Shown: piece after piece, positions 32,504-40,370 of the stretch
Layout: each line of letters begins with the position of its first letter
Numbering within the stretch: position 1 is the stretch's first letter
NCBI GenBank assembly: GCA_046729895.1
Contig: JBKPHP010000050.1
Span: 1-42,811, forward strand
Source: DASXBA01 sp046729895
GTDB taxonomy: Bacteria; Actinomycetota; Thermoleophilia; Solirubrobacterales; Thermoleophilaceae
DNA: 42,811 nt
Direction: 5' to 3'
The notes under the pieces: generated by a model
Told to the model about the DNA's origin: nothing
The model's input: only the letters and a program-made list of their open reading frames with translations
Database searches by the model: none
Made by a program: the position numbers and the translations under genes

Positions 32504-32554
32504 TTGCCTCGCGGACAACGCGGGGAATAGGGTCTCCTCGAGAGCTCCCGCTGG
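32504..32554 (+). promoter_or_regulatory. Promoter/leader element, copy B
   Basis: TTGCCT (32504-32509), 18 bp, TAGGGT (32528-32533), with the same following sequence as copy A. It would drive the MMPL-NDH-permease operon. The leader hairpin is weaker than in copy A. Confidence 0.65.
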
Positions 32555-32572
32555 CCCCGACCGGGAGGGCGT

Positions 32573-34759
32573 TTGTCTTCCTACCTCTACCACCTCGGGC
32601 ACTAGGCTTACCGGCGTCGGTGGTTGGTGCTGGGCTTCTGGCTCGCGCTGCTCGTGGCTGTCGGGGCGATCTCCCAGGCCGTAAAGAAGGACACGAACGA
32701 CGCGTTCAACGTCCCGGGCACGGAATCGCAGCGCGCTCTGGACCTGCTGGACGAGAAGTTCCCCGGCAGCGGAGGCGCCACCGCAAGGCTCGTGTTCGCC
32801 GCTCCGAAAGGCCACACGCTCGACGAGCCGCAGTACAAGAAGGTCGTCGAGCCCACCGTCGAGCGCGCGCAGAAGGTGCCACAGGCGGTGACGACCGGCG
32901 AGCAGTTCATCAGGGGCTTCACTCCTTCGCGCGACAAGACCGTCGGCTTCACCCACCTCCACTTCTCGGTCTCCGTCGAGGACCTCAAGGACTCGACGAA
33001 GAAGGCGTTGGAGCGCGTTGCGGGCCCGGCACGTGCGGCAGGGCTGCAGGTCGAGTTCTCGGGCGGCGTCGTCAGCACGAGCGAGAGCGAGAACTCCGCG
33101 GGCGAGCAGATCGGCGTCATCGTCGCGTTCTTCGTGCTGCTGATCTCCTTCGGGTCGCTGCTCATCGCCGGCGTGCCGTTGGTCACCGCGCTGATCGGCG
33201 TCGCGCTCGGGCTTTCGTCGATCTTCGCGCTGACCAGCGTCATTGAGCTGAACTCAACCGCTCCCACCCTGGCGACGATGCTCGGCCTGGCCGTAGGCAT
33301 CGACTACGCGCTGTTCATCGTGTCGCGCCACCGGCAGCAGCTCGCGGATGGGCTGGAGCCGGCCGAGTCCGTGGCGAGGGCGACTGCCACGGCTGGCAGC
33401 GCGGTCGTGTTCGCCGGCATGACGGTGCTCATCGCGCTCGTCGGGCTGCTTGTGGTCGGCATCCCCTTCCTCTCCGTCATGGGGCTTGCCGCGGCCGGGA
33501 CGGTGGCGATCGCCGTGCTGATCGCCCTGACCCTCCTGCCGGCGTTGTTGGGCTTCGCCGGGAAGCGCGCCGGGAGGGGCCGGCGCCCGGCGACGGGCGC
33601 CACCGCCGGGTTGCGTTGGGGACAGCTCGTCACGCGGCGGCCGCTGATTGCGATCGGAGGCGTGATACTCCTCCTGGGCGCGGCCGCTCTGCCGATCCTG
33701 GACCTCCGCCAGGGCCTGCCCGACGACGGCACCAAGGCCAAGGACACGACGGAGCGCAAGTCCTACGACCTGCTGACCAAGGCATTCGGTCCGGGGTTCG
33801 CGGGGCCCCTGACGACCGTGATCGACTTCGGGAACACGAACGACCCCAAGGCGATAGCAGTGGCAGCAAGGGATGAGCTGCGCAAGTTCGAGGGCGTCGC
33901 CGCAGTCTCCGATCCGGTCTTCAACAAGAGCGGGCAGGTGGCGATCATCATCGTCACGCCGAGCGGCAGCCCCTCGTCACAGGCGACGAAGGACCTCGTC
34001 GCCTCGATGCGGGACGAGGGCGCCAGGATCCGGAGCCAGTCCGGCATCGACGCGATGGTGACCGGCCAGACCGCGATCAACATCGACACCTCGGACAAGC
34101 TCACCGCCGCGCTGCCGGTGTTCCTGGTCCTGGTCGTCGGATTGGCGCTGCTGCTTCTGACGCTGGTCTTCCGCTCGATCCCCGTCCCGCTCAAAGCGGC
34201 AGCCGGGTTCCTGCTCACCATCGCGGCCTCGCTGGGTGCGGTCTGTTGGATCTTCCAGCGGGGCAACCTGGCCGATCTGCTCGCCGTTTCGAGCACGGCG
34301 CCGATCGTCAGCTTCCTCCCGATCCTCATGGTCGCCATCCTGTTCGGCCTCGCGATGGACTACGAGGTGTTCCTCGTGTCGCGCATGCGCGAGAGCTATG
34401 TGCACACGGGGAAGGCGCACGATGCGATCGTCACTGGCTTCCAGGCGAGCGCCCGGGTAGTCACCGCGGCTGGGCTGATCATGATCGCTGTCTTCTCCGG
34501 CTTCATCATCAGCGACGACTTTGTCATCAAGTCGATCGGCTTCGCGCTCGCATTCGGGGTGCTCGTCGACGCCTTCCTCGTCCGAATGACGCTCGTCCCC
34601 GCTGTGCTCGCGCTCCTCGACCGCCGCGCCTGGTGGCTGCCCCACTGGATGGACCGGCGGATGCCCAACCTCGACATCGAGGGGGAGAAGCTCGTGCACG
34701 AACTCGAGCCGCCCGTGGAGCCCCGGCCGGCGCATCCGGCGACCCCGGTACGGGACTGA
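32573..34759 (+). CDS. MMPL-family RND transporter with an in-frame amber codon near its 5' end
   Basis: A membrane transporter of the MMPL/RND type, a family that exports lipids and other hydrophobic compounds in actinobacteria. Two halves each have one membrane segment, a large outside loop and a five-segment block; signature stretches are GLAVGIDYALFIVSRHR and LFGLAMDYEVFLVSRMRES. The open frame from TTG 32624 gives 711 aa. Upstream in the same frame, TTG 32573 encodes MSSYLYHLGH, then TAG (32603-32605), then AYRRRW leading into the open frame. This resembles the normal MMPL N-terminus with Trp or Phe changed to amber. The coordinates include this stretch; the expressed protein may begin at 32624. 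The stop overlaps the NADH dehydrogenase ATG. Confidence 0.9.
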
Positions 34760-36087
34760 TGGCCTGGAAGGTGGTGGTGGCGGGAGGCGGCTTCGGCGGT
34801 CTCTATGCGGCGCGCGCCCTCGAGCGCAAGCTCCCGCGGCACAGCGCCAAGATCACGATCGTCAGTGAGTCGAACTTCCTCCTCTACTCCCCGCTGCTGC
34901 CGGCCGTCGCGGGAGGAGCGGTCAACCCGCGCCACGTGACGGTGCCCCTTCGCGAACAGCTCGGGGAGGCGCACCTCCTGATCGGCCGCGTGGCCGATTG
35001 CGACCCGGAACGCCGCAGGCTCGGATTCGTCCCGGTCGAGGGGGATGCTGTCGAGCTGCCTTACGACCAGCTCATCGTGGCGCTCGGGTCCGTGTCCAGA
35101 ATCCTCCCGATCCCCGGGCTGGGCGAGCGCGCCGTGGGGTTCAAGAGCATCATCGAGGCGCTCCACGTGCGTGACACGCTGCTGCGGAACCTCGAGATGG
35201 CCGAGACCATCGACGACCCGGTCGTCCGCGAGCAGCACCTCACCTTCGTGGTCGCCGGCGGCGGCTACACGGGAGTCGAGGCGATCGCGGAGGTGCAGGA
35301 TCTGGCGGCGGAGATACTCCACCTGTACCCGCGCTGCGCGGCCCAGGGGACCCGCTGGCTGCTGATGGAGGCGACCGACCGGATCATGCGCGAGGTACCG
35401 GAGGACCTCGCAAGGTTCACGGCCGCCGAGCTCCGGCGGCGCGGCATCGAGGTGCGCACCGGAACGCGGCTGGAGGGGGTCACGGAAACCAGCGTCCAAC
35501 TCTCCACCGGCGAGGAGGTGCCGGCGCGGACCGTCGTTTGGACAGCGGGCATAGCCCCGGCCCCAGCGGTGGCGCAGCTGGGGCTCCCGCTGGACGAGCA
35601 GGGTCGGATCAGGGTCGACGAGTACATGCAGGTCGAGGGACGCGAGGACGTCTGGGCGATCGGCGACTGCGCAGCGGTCCCCGACCCGGCCAACCCCGGA
35701 GGGTGGTGCCCCCCGACCGCGCAGCACGCCATGCGCCAGGGCCACTGCGTCGCGGGCAACGTGGCCGCCGCGCTCGGACAGGGCAAGCGCCGGCCGTTCA
35801 CCTTCAAGACCCTCGGTCTCGTGGTCGACCTGGGTCGCCACCAGGCAGTGGCGAAGATCCTCGGTGTGAAGCAGCGCGGCTTCCTGGCCTGGTTCTTCGC
35901 GCGTACCTACCATCTGATGGCGATGCCGGGGGTCGGCCGACGCATCCGCCTGCTGCTCGACTGGACCGTGGAGATCTTCTTCCCGCGCGACTCGGCGGAG
36001 TGGATCCCGCCTAGGATGCCGCGGCTGTCGCTTGCTGTGGTGCGCGACCCGGACGCGGTGGAGGTCTCGATGAAGGAGCGGGCCTGA
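34759..36087 (+). CDS. Type II NADH dehydrogenase (NDH-2 family)
   Basis: A 442-aa flavoprotein that passes electrons from NAD(P)H to quinone without pumping protons. Two Rossmann motifs are visible, VVVAGGGFGGLYAARAL for FAD and VVAGGGYTGVEAIAEV for NADH, as well as WAIGDCAAVPD near the FAD flavin. The C-terminal region (LGLVVDLGRHQAV to about residue 420) has the hydrophobic and amphipathic stretches that bind NDH-2 to the membrane. The ATG overlaps the MMPL stop by one base. AAGGAG near its own end serves the next gene. A sulfide:quinone-type or other disulfide-reductase activity is less likely. Confidence 0.9.
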   Translation: MAWKVVVAGGGFGGLYAARALERKLPRHSAKITIVSESNFLLYSPLLPAVAGGAVNPRHVTVPLREQLGEAHLLIGRVADCDPERRRLGFVPVEGDAVELPYDQLIVALGSVSRILPIPGLGERAVGFKSIIEALHVRDTLLRNLEMAETIDDPVVREQHLTFVVAGGGYTGVEAIAEVQDLAAEILHLYPRCAAQGTRWLLMEATDRIMREVPEDLARFTAAELRRRGIEVRTGTRLEGVTETSVQLSTGEEVPARTVVWTAGIAPAPAVAQLGLPLDEQGRIRVDEYMQVEGREDVWAIGDCAAVPDPANPGGWCPPTAQHAMRQGHCVAGNVAAALGQGKRRPFTFKTLGLVVDLGRHQAVAKILGVKQRGFLAWFFARTYHLMAMPGVGRRIRLLLDWTVEIFFPRDSAEWIPPRMPRLSLAVVRDPDAVEVSMKERA

Positions 36088-37031
36088 GCCGCGGCGCCGC
36101 GCGTCGCGGCCCACCGGCAGCGGCCATCCTCCTCGTCCCCGTCGCGGTCGCCCTCGTGTTGACGTTGTTCGCGTGGCCCAGCGCTCGACTGGAGCCGCGC
36201 GACCTGCCCGTCGGCGTTGCCGGCCCGCCCGCCGCCGCCAAACCGATCGAGGGGCGGCTCGCCGCCCGCGAAGGGGCTTTCGAAGTACACCGTTACCCGG
36301 ACGAGCCGGCCGCACGCCGAGCCATCCGGGATCGCGACGTCTACGGGGCGTTCGTGGCCACACGCGCGGGTGCGAAGGTGCTGACCGCGTCGGCCGCAAG
36401 CACCGTCGTGGCGCAGGTGCTGGAGCGTGCCGCCAGGCAGAGCCGGGCTCGCACGCAGGACGTCGTGTCAGCCACCCCGGCCAGCACGGCCCTGGGCTCC
36501 TCCGTGCTCCCACTCGTCCTGGCCGGCATCCTGAGCGGCGCCACCGCCGCGCACCTCGGGTCCGGCGGCCTCGGCCGGGTCGGACTGGTCCTGGTCGGCT
36601 CCGTCTTCGCTGGGATCGTGGCCACCGCGATCGTGCAGAGCTGGCTCGACGTCGTGAAGGGCGACTGGCTGGCGAACGCGGCTGCTCTGAGCCTCACTGT
36701 TCTGGCAATCGCTTCCGTTGTCGCGGGCCTTTACGCTCTGCTTGGCGCGCCAGGCGCGATCGTGGGCGCGCTGATCATGGTCCTCATCGGCAACCCGTTC
36801 TCGGGCGTCGGCTCGGCGCCGGAGCTTCTTCCCCAGCCGGTTGGAGCCATCGGGCAGCTGATGCCGCCAGGGGCCGGCGGGAACCTGCTCCGCTGCACCG
36901 GGTTCTTCGACGGCGCCGGCGCGGGGGCGCACGTCGCGGTCCTTGTTGCCTGGGCGCTCGCGGGGCTGGCCCTTCTACTCGTCTCGGGAGCGCGGGGCCA
37001 GCGCCCGGCGACGGAGGTGGCCCCGGCGTGA
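36084..37031 (+). CDS. YhgE/DUF3533-like membrane protein, paralog 2, probable CTG start
   Basis: A 315-aa relative of the protein at 31437-32471 with the same layout: N-terminal membrane segment (about 12-29), soluble domain containing PRDLPVGVAGPPAAAKP and SAASTVVAQVLERAA, and several C-terminal membrane segments. Ordinary starts (GTG 36153 or TTG 36156) would cut through the first membrane segment. CTG 36084 overlaps the upstream stop as CTGA, has AAGGAG five bases before it (36073-36078) and restores the whole segment, so it is the better start. It is the last gene of the MMPL operon. No ATPase partner is nearby. Confidence 0.75.
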   Translation: MSRGAARRGPPAAAILLVPVAVALVLTLFAWPSARLEPRDLPVGVAGPPAAAKPIEGRLAAREGAFEVHRYPDEPAARRAIRDRDVYGAFVATRAGAKVLTASAASTVVAQVLERAARQSRARTQDVVSATPASTALGSSVLPLVLAGILSGATAAHLGSGGLGRVGLVLVGSVFAGIVATAIVQSWLDVVKGDWLANAAALSLTVLAIASVVAGLYALLGAPGAIVGALIMVLIGNPFSGVGSAPELLPQPVGAIGQLMPPGAGGNLLRCTGFFDGAGAGAHVAVLVAWALAGLALLLVSGARGQRPATEVAPA

Positions 37032-37099
37032 GCCCGCTAGGCACACCGGAGGCCGCGGGCGGCGCCTCCAACACCGGTGAGCGAGAGCGGCGGAGCTAG
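37028..37099 (+). CDS. Possible 23-codon peptide after the membrane protein
   Basis: GTG at 37028 overlaps the preceding stop as GTGA and runs 23 codons, polar with no match I recognise. It overlaps the end of the reverse-strand gene by four bases. The overlap could be chance; it is listed as doubtful. Confidence 0.15.
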   Translation: MSPLGTPEAAGGASNTGERERRS

Positions 37100-38067
37100 C
37101 CGCGGACCGGCTGCAGAACGACCTGGCCCAGGATCGAGGCCTGGCCCTTGCGGGCGCGACTCGGCCGCTTCAGCTGCGGGATCCTGCCGCGCAGCACCGA
37201 CTGGCCCGAGTGGGCGCGGTTCCGGTCGATCGGCTCGAGCGAGACGTCGATGTACTTGAACCTGGCGTAGTCGCTGGGGAGCGGCCCGGCGCCCTGGTAG
37301 GCGCCTTGCGCGTTCGTGACCTGCGCGCCGAGGGACTTGGCGTCGCTCTTGCTGTTGTAGAGCCACACCTCGTAGGCCTGACGCCGGCGGTTCGGCGGCA
37401 GCGTGGCCTGGACGATGACCTGACGCTGGCTTCCGCGCTGGGCGATGACGGCGATCCCCGCGGTACGTCCGGTCGCGGGGCGGGTGGGGGAGGACGCCTG
37501 GCTGCTGCTGTTCTCGCCCTCGTCGCCGCCGGTGAGCAGGCCTATCGGCCACAACAGGAGCGCGACCAGCAGCAGGGCGGCGAGAGCTCCGCCACCCGCC
37601 AGCAGCCGACGCCGCCGCACCGCGTCCTGGGCCGCCGGGGAGAGGGTGCCGGACGGGCGCGTGGCGGGCTTCTCACGCTCCGCGCGGCGAGGCCGGCGCT
37701 CGCGCACAGCCCGATCGCCCGCCGGCACCTGCGGCATGCCGTCCTGATAGAGGGTGTCCAAGGAGTCGAGCAGCGAGCGGGCCCAGGCGCGGGCAGCTTC
37801 CGAGCGGCGGAGGTGTCCCTTGGTCGCCGTCGCCTCTGGGCCGGTCTGCTGGCCGAGCACGTAGTCCGCCAGCTGTCCGCGCCAGTCCGACTCCACCTGC
37901 CCCGCCGTGACGGGGGTGAGCTTGACGAGCGCCTCACGCGCCAGCTCCCGCACCCGGTCCTCGGGCATGCCGAGCAGCTCGGCGAGCTCGTCGTAGCTCT
38001 TACCGCGCTGGAGCAGGAGCTCGACGACGGCTTGCTGGTCCGCCGACAGCTGGTCGAAGGTGGCCAT
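37096..38067 (-). CDS. Membrane-tethered regulator: sigma region 4-like HTH plus RskA-like C-terminal domain
   Basis: A 323-aa protein. Residues 1-50 look like a sigma-70 region 4 helix-turn-helix (LSADQQAVVELLLQRGKSYDEL, ELLGMPEDRVRELAREALVKL, given in pieces). A helical region and basic linker follow, then a single membrane span (about 155-178) and an outer domain. The outer domain resembles the anti-sigma-K (RskA) C-terminal domain, with YEVWLYNSKSDAKSLG. There is no ZAS-type HxxxCxxC anti-sigma motif. It could act as a membrane-bound transcription regulator or an anti-sigma of unusual type. No ECF sigma gene is adjacent. The ATG is at 38067. Confidence 0.75.
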   Translation of the reverse strand: MATFDQLSADQQAVVELLLQRGKSYDELAELLGMPEDRVRELAREALVKLTPVTAGQVESDWRGQLADYVLGQQTGPEATATKGHLRRSEAARAWARSLLDSLDTLYQDGMPQVPAGDRAVRERRPRRAEREKPATRPSGTLSPAAQDAVRRRRLLAGGGALAALLLVALLLWPIGLLTGGDEGENSSSQASSPTRPATGRTAGIAVIAQRGSQRQVIVQATLPPNRRRQAYEVWLYNSKSDAKSLGAQVTNAQGAYQGAGPLPSDYARFKYIDVSLEPIDRNRAHSGQSVLRGRIPQLKRPSRARKGQASILGQVVLQPVRG

Positions 38068-38120
38068 GCCGGCCGAACGATAGCCTGCGCCGCATCACGG
38101 AACCCCCGCTTCAGTCTCAG

Positions 38121-38510
38121 ATGCCGCTCGAGCGGACGATGAACGCCGCGATCGGATTCGAGCAGCTCGAGGCGGAAGAGGGCCGCGCGCGAGGTCGGTT
38201 CGAGATAACCGACAACGTCAGACAGCCCCACGGGATCGTCCATGGGGGCGCCTACGCGGCCGCGGCGGAGTCGCTTGCCTCGGCGGCGACCTACGAGGCG
38301 GTCTCGAAGCAGGGGATGCTCGCCATGGGACAGTCGAACCACACGAGCTTCCTGCGGCCAGTATCCGAGGGGACGATCCATGCAGAGGGCATCGCCCGAC
38401 ATCGGGGTCGCACCAGCTGGGTCTGGGAGATCGACTTCACCGACGACGAGGGCCGCCTCTGCGCGCTGTCGCGCGTGACGATGGCGGTTCGCTCAGCCGA
38501 CGGCTCGTAG
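38121..38510 (+). CDS. PaaI-type hotdog-fold thioesterase
   Basis: A 129-aa hotdog thioesterase that probably hydrolyses acyl- or aryl-CoA. The active-site helix region is QPHGIVHGGAYAAAAESLAS, and NHTSFLRPVSEG is the second conserved strand pair. ATG 38121 is used; ATG 38139 is also possible. The gene is short for substrate prediction. Its 3' end overlaps nadE by 18 bases on the opposite strand. A TAGCCT hexamer at 38081-38086 may be its -10. Confidence 0.85.
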   Translation: MPLERTMNAAIGFEQLEAEEGRARGRFEITDNVRQPHGIVHGGAYAAAAESLASAATYEAVSKQGMLAMGQSNHTSFLRPVSEGTIHAEGIARHRGRTSWVWEIDFTDDEGRLCALSRVTMAVRSADGS

Positions 38511-40256
38511 CCCGGGCGGCCCGGGCTCGGCGCGGCTTTCCCAGCGGTTCGTGATCGGCAACCGTCGGTCGCGCCCGAAGGCCTTGGTGGAGATGCGGAT
38601 GCCCGGCGGCGCCTGACGCCGCTTGTACTCCGCCCGATCGACCATCCGAATCACGCGCTCCACTTCGTCCGCTGGGAGCCCCTGGCTCACGAGCTCGTTG
38701 GCGTCCAGGTCCTGCTCGACGTAGCCGGCGAGGATCCGGTCGAGCAGCTCGTAGGGCGCCAGCGACTCCTCGTCGCGCTGCTCGTAGCGCAGCTCGGCGG
38801 AGGGCGGTCGCTCCAACACCGTCTCCGGCACCAGCGCCTGCCCCTCCTCCTCGTTGCGCCAGCGCACCAGGCGGTAGACCCACCCCTTGAAGACGTCCTT
38901 CAGGACCGCGAAGCCACCGGCCATGTCCCCGTAGAGGGTCGCGTAGCCCACCGACAGCTCGGACTTGTTTCCGGTCGTCAGGACGAGCCAGCCGAATTTG
39001 TTCGAGAGAGCCATGACGACGTTCCCCCGGATGCGCGCTTGGACGTTCTCCTCGGCGATATCGGGCTCGAGGCCTTCGAACGGGCCCTGGAAGAGCTCCT
39101 CGTAGGCGCGCATGGTGTCTTCGATCGAGAGCTCCAGGAACTCGACGCCGAGGTTCTTGGCGATCGTTCGCGCGTCCTCTTTGGTGCCCTCCGAGGAGTA
39201 GCGGGAGGGAAGGGAAACGCAGGTCACCCGCTCGGGACCAAGCGAATCGACCGCGATCAGCGCAGTCAGTGCTGAATCGATCCCCCCGGAGAGCGCCAGC
39301 ACCACGTGCTCGAAGCGGTTCTTCTCCACGTAATCGCGCAGGCCGGTGCGGAGCGCGGTGTAGACCTCCTCCTCCGATCCAAGCAGCTGAGACAGGGCGC
39401 CGCCCACCTCGTCGCGCGGCCGCGCGCCGTCGAGCTCCAGGCGCGTGAGGCAAGCCGTGCCGCTGGACTCCCGCCGCTTCGCCGAACGATGGCGGGTGTC
39501 CCGCAGGCGCGCGGCCGTCACGGCGCCGGGGTCGACCGCGAACGTGATGAGGGCCTCCTCGAACTGGGGGGCTCTAGCCAGCACCTCGCCGTCCTGGTCG
39601 ATCGCCACGCTGTGGCCGTCGAACACCAGCTCGTCCTGCCCGCCGATCAGGTTGCAGAATAGGACGGCCACGAGGCTGTCGCGCGCCCTCTGGACGAGCA
39701 TCCGCTCCCGCTCCAGGCCCTTGCCGGCGTGGTAGGGGGAGGCGGAGAGGTTCACGATCACCTCGGCTCCCGCGAGCGCCTCCGAGGTCGCCGGAGGGCC
39801 CGGCTCCCAGATGTCCTCGCAGATCGTCAGGCCGACGCGCACGCCGTCCAGCTCGAACAGCGCCGGCTCCGAGCCGGCCTGGAAGTAGCGTTGCTCGTCG
39901 AACACGCCGTAGTTGGGCAGGTGGATCTTGCGGTACACGCCAGCCACCCGGCCGTCGGCCAGCACCGCCGCGGCGTTGTATACGTCGTCCGCCCGCTCCG
40001 GAAACCCCACCAGGGCGACGATCCCGCGGGTCTGTGCGGCGAGCTCTTCGAGCGCCGCGCGCGCGGCGTCGAGGAAGCTCGTCTTGAGCAGCAGGTCCTC
40101 GGGCGGGTAGCCGGTGAGCGCGAGCTCGGGGAACACAGCGAGGCTGGCCCCCTCGTCGCGAGCACGCGCGATTCCATCGGCGACCTTGCGGGCGTTCCCG
40201 GAGATGTCGCCGACGGTCGAGTTGAGCTGGGCGAGGGCGACCCTGAGCGGCTGCAC
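38493..40256 (-). CDS. nadE: Glutamine-dependent NAD+ synthetase
   Basis: Amidates nicotinic acid adenine dinucleotide to NAD with glutamine as nitrogen source. The N-terminal nitrilase-type glutaminase has the triad Glu44 (FPELALTGYPPEDLL), Lys110 (YRKIHLPNYGVFDE) and Cys146 (TICEDIWEPG). The C-terminal synthetase has the ATP pyrophosphatase loop LALSGGIDSALTALIA. The 587-aa length fits the two-domain bacterial form, rather shorter than the mycobacterial enzyme. It starts with ATG at 40256 and lies downstream of glnA on the same strand. Both genes use glutamine chemistry, but co-transcription across the 114-bp gap is uncertain. Confidence 0.96.
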   Translation of the reverse strand: MQPLRVALAQLNSTVGDISGNARKVADGIARARDEGASLAVFPELALTGYPPEDLLLKTSFLDAARAALEELAAQTRGIVALVGFPERADDVYNAAAVLADGRVAGVYRKIHLPNYGVFDEQRYFQAGSEPALFELDGVRVGLTICEDIWEPGPPATSEALAGAEVIVNLSASPYHAGKGLERERMLVQRARDSLVAVLFCNLIGGQDELVFDGHSVAIDQDGEVLARAPQFEEALITFAVDPGAVTAARLRDTRHRSAKRRESSGTACLTRLELDGARPRDEVGGALSQLLGSEEEVYTALRTGLRDYVEKNRFEHVVLALSGGIDSALTALIAVDSLGPERVTCVSLPSRYSSEGTKEDARTIAKNLGVEFLELSIEDTMRAYEELFQGPFEGLEPDIAEENVQARIRGNVVMALSNKFGWLVLTTGNKSELSVGYATLYGDMAGGFAVLKDVFKGWVYRLVRWRNEEEGQALVPETVLERPPSAELRYEQRDEESLAPYELLDRILAGYVEQDLDANELVSQGLPADEVERVIRMVDRAEYKRRQAPPGIRISTKAFGRDRRLPITNRWESRAEPGPPGLRAVG

Positions 40257-40301
40257 GCCTCAATTCTCGCAGGCCCCCCGACCAGAGAACGGTTCGGCAC
40301 G

Positions 40302-40340
40302 GTGGCATCTGGCACCCCTCCTGGGGGTGCTAAGTGCCAC
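40302..40340. repeat. Dispersed hairpin repeat, copy 2
   Basis: GTGGCA and TGCCAC outer arms and GGCACCCC/GGGGTGC inner arms form an imperfect hairpin with a four-base loop. The right arm (40324-40340) is identical over 17 bases to 17500-17516. It lies downstream of glnA and may terminate its transcript. Confidence 0.75.
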
Positions 40341-40370
40341 GCTTGGAGTGCCCTGGCCGCCGCCCGGCGC

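Noticed and set aside
34396..36513. Reverse-strand open frame of 705 codons across MMPL and NDH-2
   Set aside because: Antisense to genes with complete motifs; no domain visible.
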